From Amaranthus tricolor (taxonomy: Eukaryota; Streptophyta; Magnoliopsida; Caryophyllales; Amaranthaceae): DNA of 64,000 nucleotides. Shown here in pieces: positions 34,957 to 47,934 of this stretch (positions are counted from its first letter, which is position 1; each line of letters begins with the position of its first letter). The stretch is taken from the NCBI RefSeq assembly GCF_026212465.1, contig NC_080059.1, positions 16,382,651 through 16,446,650 on the forward strand. Reading direction: 5' to 3'. Both the position numbers and the translations under genes were made by a program. The notes under the pieces are model-generated. The model made no database searches, was not told the origin of the DNA, and saw only the letters and a list, made by a program, of their open reading frames with translations.

Positions 34957-35637
34957 GAGAAATTCCACATGATAAAATCCAGTTTTCATGAAACTCCAGT
35001 GGTAGCATTTTTGTAAAATTTTTCATGGTAACATTCAGTTTATACAATATCTAATTGCCATAGCATTTTCCATTAATTCTTGTTAATTTCTATTTAATTC
35101 ATCATTTTGTAAAATTTTTCCACATGATAGCATCCAATTTTTGCTCTCAAATTTTTAATTCACCATTTTAACATTTAATTCATCGATTAATATATCAACG
35201 CCCTTAAATGTTGTAAAAATTTTATTTTTATTCAAATTAATGGCATTATAAAGTTCAAAAGGTGCATTACAAACACTAATAAATAATTAAAAAAAGCATT
35301 TAACAAACTCAAAAGGTGCATTTCACAAGTTCAAAAGGTGCATTCCAAGCACTAATAAATATCTACTTAATTGTTACAACATTTAAGGGCGTTGATAAAT
35401 TAATCGGTAAATTAAACGTTAAAATGGTGAATTAAACATTTGAGAGCAAAAATTGGATGCTACCATGTGGACAAATCTTACAAAATGATAAATTAAACAG
35501 AATTTAACAAGAATTTAACGGAAAATATTACGACAGTTAGATAGTGCATAAACTGGAAGCTACCACGTGAAAAAATCCTATAAAAGTGCTATTACTGGCG
35601 TTTCATGAAAACCAAATGCTACCATGTGAAATTTCCC
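34957..35637. mobile_element. Mutator-type element with 257-bp inverted arms
   Basis: The left arm (34957-35213) and right arm (35377-35637) are inverted copies over about 257 bp with good similarity throughout. The ends read GAGAAATTCCACATG and, on the complement, GGGAAATTTCACATGG. A perfect 9-bp duplication TTACATTAA lies at 34948-34956 and 35638-35646. The loop holds three copies of CAAAAGGTGCATT. It has no coding capacity. This is a textbook long-TIR, non-autonomous Mutator-like element. Confidence 0.93.
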
Positions 35638-35646
35638 TTACATTAA

Positions 35647-36474
35647 TTACTCCATTTGTTCCTCAAATTGTGCTACAACAAGACATTGACAAATAAAATA
35701 AGTGGAGTAATTAAATTTATGCCAACCAATCAACTTAATTAAAACTGGTTTAGTTTAAGGAAATATTATATACTGGTTAAAGTTTAAAGAAATATTATAT
35801 ACTTCCTCCCAGCGGTGAAACTTGAATAAATTTTTAGGGGGCGGAGTTAACAAAAAAAAAAATTAAATGACATTAATATATAGCCAATCAATATATCCAA
35901 AAATTATAACGTAAATTTTAAATTAAAGTAAAGCTTGATACTCTTTAGCACTTTAAAATTATCTATAATCTCATTGACACTATGTGTCTTTGCTATTTGT
36001 CTTTAAATGAATGTTACTAAACTATAAGCAAGAAAAATCGTCACCCATTTGGTTACGAAGTTTTGCTTTTACTATCTCCATAATTGATTGTTTTATTGTA
36101 TAGGTTTTCTGTGGTTCAAGTATTCACTTATTCAAACTAATTATTAAATAAAGATAAGAAAATTCAATTAAAAATATAAAACAAACCTTTATCCTTAAAT
36201 TGTGGATAGTAAGCTTAATTTTTTATTTTATTGATTTCTCCAAATTGCTTTCTTCTTTTTTTGATTTTCCCAATTGTTAAATGATAATTTCATTCCTAAT
36301 TTGATAATCCAGTATTACTTGTAAGATTTTTTTTTTATTTTGTTCAATTATTCTCTTCCTCTAATTGTGTTGCTTTTATTTGTTGGGCTAAAATTATAAA
36401 AAATATAAAATGACCGTTGTATATTAAAAAAATTGATGAAAATCTCGAAGGGGAAAAGCCCCTACCCGCCAATG
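35647..36474. other. AT-rich DNA, possible degraded small element
   Basis: No gene. The phrases CAGCGGTGAAACTTGAA (about 35811) and GCCCCTACCCGCC (about 36458) resemble the ends of small hAT-like elements of the 'GGCGGAG' type. I could not match them as an inverted pair. Confidence 0.3.
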
Positions 36475-36911
36475 CTTCCTCCGTTTCTTAAATAAGTTCT
36501 CACTTTTCATTTTGAGATGTTTTATTAGTTGTTCTCGTAAGGAATCTACTCATCTATATCACGAATTTTAGATAAAAATAACCTTCCTAATTCTCATTTT
36601 AATATTTTGAATAATGTTATGGTACTTACACATCTTCTACTAACTTCGTTTTAAAATTTTAATATTCCTTATGGTCCCTACAAGTTTCGCATTAAATTTA
36701 TAAAAATATTTTTTATTCGTTGTACTTGTAGTCTTCATATTTTTTCCACTAACTTTCTTTTAATTTTTTTATAATATTTATAGTCCCTACTTTTCCACCA
36801 CCAAATTTATTACTTTGTTCAATAATATAATATATCTACTATCTAAAAGATTCTATTTTTTTTAATTACTGTGAACATTCCTTATGTGAACATTATTAAG
36901 AAACGGGAGTA
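36475..36911. mobile_element. Stowaway-like MITE
   Basis: Left end CTTCCTCCGTTTCTTAAATA is mirrored by the right end, complement TACTCCCGTTTCTTAATAA. The interior is AT-rich and non-coding. The CTCCGTTTC-type end is typical of plant Stowaway (Tc1/mariner) MITEs, which duplicate TA on insertion. The TA itself is not clear on the left. Confidence 0.65.
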
Positions 36912-37192
36912 TTAGATATATACTTGTGTATTGTACGAATTTATAGCTTATGTGTATCATAAAATTTTTATTATCTATATGTAATGTGTATTAATTGATA
37001 ATATATTCAATTATGTTATAAAATAATATTTTGTTTAATAAATAAATAATATACGTATTTATTTGAAAATATTATCTAGATTTTTTTATCAACAGTAAGT
37101 CTCCAAAGAGACAGCTCTTAGGAGACACGGCCCACAAAAATTAATTGAATAAAAAAATGTTAATTATGATCTTTTAAACATCATTATGGTTT

Positions 37193-37515
37193 GTTAAGGG
37201 GGGATTCAAGGTATATAAGTAGGGATTGAGATATATTTAGTAGGTATTTGGGGTATAATAAGTAGAAATTTGAGGTGAACCTGTAAGTATTTTAGGTTGT
37301 TAAGTAAGGGCTTGAGGTATATAAAGTAGGGTTTTGAGATATACAAAGCATGCATTTAGGTATACCAATTAGGTGTTTGGGGTTGTCAAATAGATGTTTG
37401 GGGTATACCAAGTAGTTATTTAAGATATACTAATTAGATAGATTGGGTATATCAAGTAGGTGCTTGACGTATGTTAGGTAGGGATTTGAGATATACCAAG
37501 AAAGTAATTTGAGTA
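37193..37515. repeat. 22-bp minisatellite, about 14 degenerate units
   Basis: Units of 21-22 bp with a consensus near AGGTATTTGAGGTATACCAAGT repeat about 14 times. The same unit, in both orientations, makes up the fold-back at 49068-50015. It is bordered by CAAAGAGACAGCTC (37095) and, after the hAT-like insertion, GGATCGTCTCTTTG (37883), which may be ends of the carrier element. Confidence 0.75.
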
Positions 37516-37517
37516 TA

Positions 37518-38260
37518 CTTACAGTTTTAAAGTGATTATTTTTTATAGTTTTAAAGTGATTACTTATTTTTTTTAAAGTAATCACTTAAAGAAATGAGCT
37601 AAATTATATGGGAATTCAGTGTTGTTCCTCACAATTTTTTTGTCCTAGGCGAAAAATAGAAAAAAAAGCTCTTATATAAGTAAAGTTTTAGTTTGTTTTC
37701 CTATGTAGTTTAGTGGTCATGGGCTTAATAAAGAAACTCAATGTTATATGTTGGATCCATATTAGAAGTTATTTATGCAAATACAATTTTTAATACTAAG
37801 GATTAACTCAATTTGGGTCCTTTTATAAGTTGGGCCCTAGACGGTTGCATCTCTAAACTACCCTCAGGAACGACGCATAATGGGATCGTCTCTTTGTGAG
37901 ATGCTTACATGATTTGCTAAAGGATTAATCATACTCGCTCCTATTCTTCCTACTTCTTATATTTATTTTATTATTAATATTTATTTATTTATTTATAATT
38001 TTTATTTTTATTTTTTATTCTATAAGTTAAAATATATTTAAGTGGGATCTTATTTCATTTTTTCAATGTAAGGGTTAATAATATTAACTTTTCGTAATTT
38101 TTAATCATGCACAATTAAAGATAATAAGAATTAAAATATTATCACAATTATAAAAAATGTAAATGGGACAAATAAACTCAATGGGAAGGATTACTATTTT
38201 AATTACTTTCATGATTTCTGCATTAATTTGATTATTACTTTCTCACTTCTACATCAATTA
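37518..38260. repeat. Duplicated block, copy B
   Basis: Diverged direct copy of 34452-34947, in the same orientation. It carries a 260-bp hAT-like insertion (37617-37877) that copy A does not have. Confidence 0.75.
37617..37877. mobile_element. hAT-like MITE
   Basis: Left end CAGTGTTGTTCCTCA and right end TGAGGAACGACGCA (read as the complement of TGCGTCGTTCCTGA) form an imperfect inverted repeat. The paralogous copy A has an empty site here, which proves insertion. Flanks TATATGGG and ATAATGGG are close to an 8-bp duplication. Confidence 0.65.
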
Positions 38261-38565
38261 GTAACTATTTTTATAACCTTTCTTCTCTCTCCTTTTTTCT
38301 CCCAAAAAACATTCTAGCCTTTATTGTTAATTTTGCTATTATCAACCTTATGGTTGATGTTAAACTCTCGATCTCTTTATTTTTGTTTTTTTCATTTTTA
38401 GTTACAAATAAAATTCATTATCTCTATATTATTGAGTTGTTCTATTCATTTATTACTACTCAAAACTTGTAAGAAAAATTTTATTCTCTTCTATCAACTT
38501 GCTAATCACCTAATGATAATCATGATGATCATTAACTTTGTGATTAATAAAGCTTTCTCTAAGAT

Positions 38566-41519
38566 TGTTAGAAATGTTCAATAATCAAGTGAATATTTTG
38601 TAAGTCGTTTAACGTAATTGAGTATACAAGGAGACGTTAATTTAGTTTACATTGAGTAACGTTTATGTTTTACTAGAGACCAATAAACGTCATAGGACTA
38701 TTATTTGATAATTGTCAGAGCTTAATATCACTAACCCTATTGGGTCACACTGTATCAATGTGTAAGACCTTTTTGTGTGTTTGGACCTATATTAATCTAC
38801 GTTCATGTGACTAATCTAGTTGGACTAAATATTAGTCATAATCCTCCTCTAAATATAATAGTTAAATTAAGTGGTAATTAAATTATCAAACCTCTAATTT
38901 ATTATGGAGGTTTTAACAGGGTTTTATAATCTCTCGTAACCGTTAAAATTATTATCAAAGAAAAATTGAATGGTTTTCTATCAAATTCAATATTAATGCT
39001 TTTAATGAGTTTCTTCAATGACCCATTAAGCTAAATCATGAATTGGATTTCTAAGAGTAACCGATCATCTTTCTATTTGGTGATTTGCACATTCTTTATA
39101 AGTGGGAATTCATAGCCTTTCTGGAGTTACTTGAGCATTCGTATGGTTCTATAAGAATTATAAGTAATATTGAGAATAAAATAGAGATGAAAATATAATA
39201 GTTATATACACACAAAATTTGTTTAAGAAAGGTTTTTAAACGACATACTAGTATACGGGGTGTTACGAGACATTGTTGGTGGACTTTACAAGAGGAACTT
39301 CATTTGCAATTCTAGTCTTGTTCTCATATTTTGCTAGTAGATTCACGCTACAAAGGTGTAATTACTCATCTCGATATTTACTTGTAACACTCTCAGAATA
39401 GGTCGAACTTTTGAAAACACCCTTTATGAGAAACATGAGCCAAAACCTACTCATGGGAGTGTTACCGCCACATCTATTTCTAATAAAATAAATGTAAGGC
39501 TTAACGACTAAGAAATAACTTAATAACTTTAAATCCAACAAAGGGTCTTACAACATAAGAAAAGACTGAAACGTAATTTGTATCCATATTAAATTTAAAC
39601 AACTTAAGGTAAAATTTAAACTGAAATACGACTCCAATAAAGCTATGTTTTCTAGGTGATCCTCACTCCACGATTACCACGCAATCAATAACCTGCAACA
39701 TAAGAATGCAAGAAAAACAAGAAAAAACTCTCAAAATCAGAAAATCGAGTAATTCCAACTCCATCTCGTAAAACGATTAAGTTTGAAGATGATTTAAGAA
39801 AATAAAATATAATTAAATTGAAAATAATTTTAGAAAATAATATATAGTTGAGTTTAAAAGAAAACAATTTGAGAAAACAATATATATAATATCACGTAAA
39901 CCAATTTATTAATTTGATATTTAATAATGACAAACACATAATCAATTTTTAATTTGAGGAAACGAGAACGCCAGTAGGCCAAGGCTTTACCCCTATACCT
40001 ACTTCATCAAGAGGTCGTCACCCCAAATAATTCAAGGCCAGCAGAGTAGTCTCAGGTAACCCTAGTGTGCACACCCCTTCTACTTGGATCACAACAAATA
40101 GAAGGAAGACCAAACATCGTATCAAATATCAGAAATAATAATACATGTCGGCAGCTATACTAACCAAACAGGACAAGCTGTTCATCACCCTTATTCTTGG
40201 ATCAAACCAAATATAAGAGCTTCATTTCCCTCGTGTTACACTTTACGTGATTTAATATATTTTAATAATTAGTCGCGTGCACACAAACATATAATCAAAC
40301 ATACATTATACATTTTATTTTATGATCATAGGTTTTTCCAAGAAAAAATATATCTCAAGAATATTCAATTGCAATATTAATATCATAGTATTTTTCTCCC
40401 AAATTCAATCGCATTTACAATCATTATTAAAATAATAATATAACTTTCATCAAAATAATAATATTATAAGTGTTTCTCTTTCAAATTAAACCGTATCTAA
40501 TTTCGTTATCAAAATAATAATATAAATTTTATCAAAATAGTAATTATAAATTCAAGTTTGACAAAAATAATAGTAAATATAATTTGAGAATATATAAAAC
40601 ATAATATCATACAAAATAATGTCATATAAAATCATGTATTCTATTTAAACACATTAATTATCACTTAGCACATAATACTAACGGGATAGTCTTAATTAGA
40701 TGGACATTGAGAATTACCTTGTCACGCGATTCTAGACAACGTACGCTCCTAATAATCTCTGTCTACGAATCCGCTGTCTACAAGAGAAAATAATATATCT
40801 CAATTTAATACCCCGATCAACCCATCGAAATAAATAAATTAAAAGACTCTCGATTTATATTTTATAACTTATTTAAAATGACAAATTTTAAAATGCAGTT
40901 AAAATTTTAAAGATTAGTTGTAATGGTTTTAAAAGAAAAGGATAAAGTTTAATTAATAATTAAAAAGGATTTATAAAAAAAGAAAAAGAAAATATATAAA
41001 ATACATAAATAAAGATTGTCATACTTTTAGATTTAGGAAATGGGTGACAAGTACCCAACCCACGAAGAAAACAGAAGGAAAGAAGAGAGAGAAGGAGAAA
41101 GGGAGAAGGTGTCGGGTGGTAGTGGCTCCGGTGGCCGCCGTCGCACGCCGGTGGTATCCCGGTAACTGCCGTATCGCCGGAAAACTAAGGTCAGAAGTAA
41201 AAATTTTTTTTTATCAAATACAAAATGTGTAATTTGGATTGAAATTGGTACAACAATATTATAAAGAGATGAAATTACATATTTTTAATATCAAAATCTT
41301 GCCTTTTCTTTAATTAAATTTTAAGCAATTGGAAGATGGAGGAAGAGTTTGTAGGAGAAAAAGAAAATGTGAGTAATAATGTGAATGAAATAAAGGGTGA
41401 TGATTTAATTTATAATAGGTAAGTGAGGTTAGTTATAAGATTTAGAGGGAGAAGTGAGAAGTTATTTGTTAATGAGGAGTTATTATTATTTTTTTTTCAT
41501 TTTTAAAATTTCTGAAATT

Positions 41520-41555
<36 letters not shown>

Positions 41556-41662
41556 TAAAAAAAACGGATGTTACATTACTTGTTTCGTTTCATGTCAACA
41601 ATTGGGTCTTGTGAAGGTTTTAGTTTTCCGCATGATAAAAATTAACAGTACTAGAACCCTAC
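38566..41662 (+). repeat. 5' LTR of old copia, interrupted
   Basis: Made of 38566-39382 plus 41581-41662, split by the solo LTR at 39383-41575. The last segment resembles 48756-48836 of the 3' LTR (GTTTC-TTTCATGTCAA-AATTG, CCGCATG-TAAAA). Confidence 0.88.
39383..41575. mobile_element. Solo LTR (2.2 kb) inside copia LTR
   Basis: Begins TGTAACACTCTCAG and ends CGGATGTTACA. It is flanked by a perfect 5-bp duplication TTACT (39378-39382 and 41576-41580). The uninterrupted site is visible in the 3' LTR at about 48750 (TATTTACTTGTTTCATTTC). There is no internal coding region and no second LTR, which fits a solo LTR left by recombination. Its size and termini suggest a gypsy-type family (inference). 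An open frame at 41044-41232, rich in Lys/Arg, is not convincing. Confidence 0.9.
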
Positions 41663-43325
41663 GGTGATATCAGTTTCATCTTTTATTAATATGTTTTGGG
41701 CATATAAATATTAGTTATATATAAATAATATATATGAATTATTTATTTACACATAATGATTTTAATTTGCATGATAAGTTAAGAACTTTAGGGGAGGGTT
41801 TACTAAAATTGTTTTAGTTGCAAAGTTTTGATCTTTGTTTACTAAAATTAAATTTGTTAATTTTAATTCCTCAATTTGCCAATTTAATTATTTTAAGATA
41901 TTATTTTTAATTAAAGTGTTTGATTAAATTTTGATTTTTAAAATAATAATTACAAATTGAGAATTAGATTCATTTGGCATTTCTACTAAGATATTTAATT
42001 AGTTATGATGAAATTTTGTTAATAGTTAACATCATTTCAGAAAACTTACTATTTACCAAATTGGTAGATTTGATATTACTTAGAGTCTACGGGTAAATTA
42101 TTTATCTTAATATGATTGACATACATTAAGTGACTTAGTTTAGTCTTATTTTGAATTTGATTCTCCTTTTCATTGAGTTTGACCTTAATTAGATAAGTGG
42201 TTAATGGAAACTTTATTATTCATTGTTAATAATAAGCTCACTTTTTAATGGAGATTATTTTAAGTGGAAGATTTATTTTGCATAAGTAAAAATAATTTAG
42301 TCGATTGGTTATGAATCAATTAAAATTAAATAATGAGATTATTTATCATGTTTATTTTAAAATAAGATTATATATTTATTTATGTACTTCATGCATATTT
42401 TTTAAAATTTGTTTAAATATTATATTGCATGGGCCACTTACAAATAGTAAATGGAAGAATAATAATTGTTATACAGGTTATGGTAACTAGTATGACCCAT
42501 TTAGGATAGATAATACGGTTTGCATGCCGTTATTTTTGAATGTAATTAAATATGATCTGCGTATCATTTATTTTGAATGTAATAGATAAATATTTTTTTT
42601 ATTTTTTTTAATTTTTATATTTCAAAGTTTAATTACTATTATGTATGTATCCATGGAGTTGAAGACTAAGAAGAATAGAGATTCGAGTGGCGTTCAAAAG
42701 ATGGGCCTTGAAGATTAGATTTCCAAGTGTTTTAGGGCCATACTAGAAACTTTATTTATGCATTATTTTATTGCTTTATTGTTTCTTTTCTTATATTGCC
42801 TGATAATGCATGCTTTGATTGTTTAGTTTATTGATTCGAATAATTAGAGTTCACTTTTATTTGTGTTAATAAAAAAAAACCATAGTCCCTAATAATATTG
42901 AGTTGTAATGCTATTCCATTTAGTAACACTATGAAGCTTTAGATTGTTAATTAGTTAGGTTTCACCAAAGCAAGGTGCCTATTAATTATCCTAAGATAAG
43001 TACTGGTGAAAAGTGGTTTAACTCAACTAAGTAGGTTAAGAAAAGTTGACTCTTAGAGGCATGGGGTAATAGTAGATAAAGAGTTATATTATTACTAACC
43101 AAAAATTATTATGAATAGTTAAGAAATAGTTTCTTTACCTATAACCATTAACTTTGAGTGATAAGCCAAAGCTTGTTTAGGGTTAGTGAAAATGAGGTCT
43201 TAGAATCACTAAATTAAAAGGGGCATTTAATTTAATTTGATGGAATGAATTTCTTTTAAATTTGTTTAAAATTATTCATTCATGATAATCATAGTATTCT
43301 TACACTTTGTGTTATTCATTCATAG
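41663..43325 (+). other. Long untranslated leader of old copia element
   Basis: About 1.66 kb between the primer-like site and gag with no coding capacity recognised. It is AT-rich. The phrases GATACGGTTTGCATGCCGTTA and GATCTGCGTATCATT near 42510-42570 form a small near-repeat. Confidence 0.5.
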
Positions 43326-43950
43326 ATGAAAAATAATTCAAACTATAATGCGTTCTCTAATTTTTGTTTACGGCCAATACTCGAAAAGGAAAAACTTAAC
43401 AAAAACAACTTCCTTGATTGGTCAAGAAATTTGAGAATTGTTCTCAAACATGAGCGAAAACTGGATGTTCTTGTAACTCCGATTCCAAATGAACCCACAC
43501 TTAATGTGTCTGCTCAAGACTGAGCAGATTATGAAGCCGCCATTGAAAGATCTTTAGATGTTACATGCTTGATGTTAGCATTTATGGTCCCCGAATTACA
43601 AAAACAACTCATGGATATGGAAGCTTTTCACATCTTTGCTCAACTCTAAGCTATGTTATTGAAACAAGCTAGGACTAAGAGCTTTGAGACCATCAATGAT
43701 TTATCTGGTATGCTCAAAATCTCGGAGCAAACAATTCCCTCTAAACCAAAGAACAGGTTCTTATGGTTCAAAAAAAGAAGATTGTCTTCAAGAAAAAAGG
43801 GAGGTCAAAGAAACAATTTAATCACCAAGGCAAGGGAAAAAAGGTTGGCCTAACTAAGGTGAAGATTGGAGCTAGTCCATATCATATTTTTTCGATTGCG
43901 ATAAGAAGGGTCACTAGAAGCGGAATTGTTTGAAATACCTTAAGAACAAG
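43326..43950 (+). pseudogene. Copia Gag remnant
   Basis: The frame starts MKNNSNYNAFSNFCLRPILE and continues with LNKNNFLDWSRNLRIVLKHE, a typical copia Gag N-terminus. It is interrupted by stops near 43521 and 43648 but stays in one frame to about 43853. A zinc-knuckle remnant follows at about 43893-43930 (DCDKKGH, then a stop in place of Trp, then KRNCL). Its first Cys appears lost. Confidence 0.85.
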
Positions 43951-43985
43951 AACGATAGAAGTATCACTTCTACTTCAGGTATTTA

Positions 43986-46900
43986 TGTGATAGAGATCAA
44001 CTTTGCTACCTCTAATTCTTGGGTATTGGATACCGGTTGTGGTTCTCATATTTGTGCAAAATGTGCAGGGGCTAAAGAAAAGTAGAGATCTTCATATAGA
44101 TGATGTAGATCTACGAGTTGGAAATGGAGCTAAGGTAGCTGCATTAGTCGTAGGATCTTATTGTTTATCTTTAGCTTCAGGACGTTTGTTGAATCTTAAT
44201 AATTGTTATTATGTTCCTTCTATGAATAGAAATTTTATTTCAATTTCAATGTTGGATTAAGAAGGTTTTACCTTTGTAATAAAGAATGGTTCTTTTTTAA
44301 TTTACAAAGATGAAATTTGTTATGGTATAGGGCATTGCATAAATGGCCTTTACATACTAGATCTTGATAAATAAATAAAAAATAAAAAATAAAAATCACG
44401 TGGACAATTCTAAAAGAATAAAATCAAAGGATTCTAATCATACCTATCTTTGGCACTGTCGTTTAGGACATGTAAATGAGAAACATATTTAAAAGCTCTA
44501 TAAAGATGGACTATTGGACTCATTTGATTTTAAATCGTATGAAGTATGCGAGTCTTGTTTACCTAAAACAATTACTAAATCACCATTTACTAGACATGGT
44601 GAAAGAGCTAGTGACTTATTGGGGATAATACATTCAGATGTATGTGGTCTTATAAGTACCACGGCTAGGGGAGGGTATGAATACTTCATTACTTTTACTG
44701 ATGATTTAAGTAGATATGGATGTGTCTACATAAATCTGAATCTTTTGAAAAGTTCAAAGAATTTCATAATGAAGTACAGAATCAACTTGGCAAGACGATT
44801 AAAGCACTTAGATCAGATCGAGGTGGCGAATATCTAAGTCAAGACTTTGTTGATTATTTGAAAAATTGTGGAATAGTTTCACAACGAACGCCTCCTGGAA
44901 CAACACAATTAAATGGTATTTCTGAGCGGCGAAATAGGACCTTATTAGATATGGTTCGTTCAATGATGAGCTAAGTCGATCTTCCTATTTCATTCTAGGG
45001 TTATGCACTCCTAACAGTGGCTCATGTTTTAAATCGTACTCCGTCCAAAGCTGTCGATAAGACGCCATATGATTTATGGACAGGAAAAGTTCCTAAGTTG
45101 TCTTTTCTAAGGATTTGGGGTTGTCAAGCATATGTTAAACGTTTACAACCAAATAAACTTGAACCTAAATCTGATAAGGTCTTCTTTGTGGGTTACCCCA
45201 AAGAAACCAAGGGATATTACTTCTACAATCCTAGTGAGCATAAAGTGTATGTGGCTTGCAAAGGTGTCTTTTAGAAAGATAATGTCTTTCTCAAAAGCCA
45301 AGTGGAAGAAATATATCTCTAGAAGAAATTCAAGATGAACAGCCACAAATCACTCCTCCAGTGGGAGAGATTGTTTCTCCAATGGGAACTCAAGTTTTGG
45401 TACATGTTTGTAGGCCTAGTAGGTAGAGTAAACCTCCAAGGAGAGATTCTATGGAGGGTTGTATCGTTCATGAAAGTCAAGAAGTTCTTATATTAGATAA
45501 GGAAGAACTTACTACCTCTAAGGCAACAATGGAGAGTTCTGACTCTAAACTATGGCTTGGAGCCATGAAATCTGAAATGGTGTCCATGCATGACAATCAA
45601 GTTTTGGAACTTGGTTGACTTGCCCAAAGGTGCTAGACCGATCGAGTACAAGTATATTTATAAGATAAAGACTGTCTACAAAGCATGATTGGTAGCTAAA
45701 GGTTTCAAGCAAGATTATGGTACAACTATAATGAGATTTTTTCTCTAGTGGCTATCCTTAAATCCATTAGAATTATCCTAGCAATAGTTTCGTATTATGA
45801 CTACGAGATGTGGCAAATGGATGTCAAAACCGCCTTTCTAAATTGATATTTAGAAGAGGAAGTCTATATGACACAACCAGAGGATTTTGTGGTTCCTAAT
45901 AGCCCTAGGAAAGTATGTAAGCTTCAGAAGTCCATTTATGGACTGAAGCAAGCATTTAGGGGTTGGAATATTCGTTTTGTCGAGGCAATAAACAGTTTGG
46001 TTTCCTCCGAAATCTGAAAGAGTCTTGTGTATACAAGAAAGTCAGTAGGAGTTTGGTTGTTTTCTTAGTTTTGTATGTAGATAACATACTGATTGTAGGG
46101 AATACGTGTACTGATGCTTGAGTTAGAAAAGGCTTGGCTAAGTAGTTGTTTCTCTATGAAAGACCTTGATGAGGCTCAGTACATTTTGGGCATTCATATC
46201 TATAGAGATAGATCAAAACAAATGATTGGACTTGATCAAAGAACTTATATCGATAAGGTCCTTGATAGGTTCAATATGACAAACTCTAAGAAGGGTTTTC
46301 TTCCATGTCTTATGGCATGTCCCTTAGCAAGAAGCAGTGTCCAATGACACTTGATGAGCTGGAGAAGATGAGCAAGATTCCATACACTTCAGCTATTAGA
46401 TCTATCATGTATGCTATGATATGTACTCGACCAGATGTTTCGTGTGCTTTGACCATGACGAGCAGATACCAATCATGTCCTGGTAATGACCATTGGATAA
46501 CAGTCAAGAATATATTAAAGTACCTTAACAGGACTAAGGATAAGTTCTTTGTTTTTGGAGGTGAGTCTGAATTATTTGTAAAGGGTTACACAGATGCTAA
46601 TTTTCAAACAGACTATGATGATTTCCGATCTTAATCTAGTTACATCTTTACTCTTAATGGAGGTGCAGTTAGTTGGAAAAGTTCCAAATAGAACACTGTA
46701 GCTGGATCTACAACTGAAGCTGAGTGTATTGTTGCAGCTGAAGCAGCAAAGGAAGCTATCTGGATTATAAATTTTATTTCCAAGCTTAGTATGGTTTTTA
46801 GTGTTGCTGGTCCAATTAAGTTATATTGTGATAATGATGGGGCTATCATACAAGCAAAAGAACCTAGATCACACCAAAAGTCAAAACATGTGCTCAGAAA

Positions 46901-47055
46901 GTTTCATCTGTTGCGAGAATCGTAGACAGGAAAGACGGTGAAGTGTGTAAAATATCTACGGATGATAACATTGCAGATGTGTTGACTAAACCATTATCTC
47001 AGACTAAGTATAAGAGGCATTTGTCTGAGATGGGCATCAAACTCATTATAGGATA
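43986..47055 (+). pseudogene. Copia Pol remnant (PR-IN-RT-RH)
   Basis: Protease WVLDTGCGSHI has its Asp at 44029-44031. GAG-pre-integrase is near 44450. Integrase includes IIHSDVCG and ALRSDRGGEYLSQDF (both catalytic Asp regions) and QLNGISERRNRTL (catalytic Glu region). An integrase C-terminal part follows (45017-45274), then RT with QMDVKTAFLN (about 45815) and a mutated active-site segment near 46078. Then come KDLDEAQYILGIHIYRD and the terminal RT part (46305-46634), and RNase H with GSTTEAE and YCDNDGA up to about 47055. At least ten stops or frame changes separate these pieces. All domains are represented, so decay is mainly by point mutation. Confidence 0.88.
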
Positions 47056-47923
47056 AGTTTAGATGCCGAATATGTATATGAGATATATTGGATATGTTAC
47101 ATTCATAGTGTTTTTAATGTAATGTAAGTTTTATGATAATCTAATAAAGTTTCGAACTTATTTACTTAGTTTTGGTTTAGAATTAAGTAATGTCCAATTA
47201 TAATCTATAAAGTTCATATGGGTTATTGGATGTGATCTGACAAATAAACCCTATTATGTGGACTAGAGAACTTAGATTATTTGGGTCCCTAGCCAGGTAG
47301 TTGAGTTGGACGCCAATAACCAAAAATGGTTAGAATGTTGTTGATTGATGATCGCGTTCATAGATCTTAGAGGCATTGGATGTCTAGTCAATTACATTGA
47401 TAGAGGTTGAGTATTTCTATTTGGACATGACCCATTTTGAGTATTCTTTAAGAATACTAGCGTCATAAAAATATCTCAAATAGACTTATAAATAGAATCC
47501 TAAGACTTGAGTTTCTCAATGACTTTGTATGTGATAAATATTGTTCTTTGATGCAGTCTAACGCCATGTTGTATAAAGGGCTATAAGTATTATACTCGGG
47601 GATTTTATGAATCACATAGCGAATATAGGAGGGATAAGATGTAATTGTCATACCCTTTTGGGGTTATTAGTCTAAGGCCACTCGGAGAGTTGGAATTGTA
47701 GATGCATGGCCATGCTCAAATGGATTATGGAGATAATCATTTATTATTCAATTCATCTCATGAGTCCGAGGAACATGATCAGACAAAATAAGGATGACAA
47801 TTGTTCTTACCTTATGTTTAATTAATAATTAAGTTGACAAAGAATTTGACATTCACAACTTGTTAGAGCAAGTGGTAGTTAGTGAGAGGAGTCCTATAAC
47901 TCTAATAAACTTGTTTCTTGAAC

Positions 47924-47934
47924 AAGTGGGAGAT
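47924..47934 (+). promoter_or_regulatory. Polypurine tract of old copia
   Basis: AAGTGGGAGAT directly precedes the 3' LTR. Confidence 0.75.

Noticed and set aside
41044..41232. 62-codon Arg/Lys-rich open frame in the solo LTR
   Set aside because: It is short, low-complexity and inside an LTR; GC-rich patches of this kind occur in LTRs without coding.
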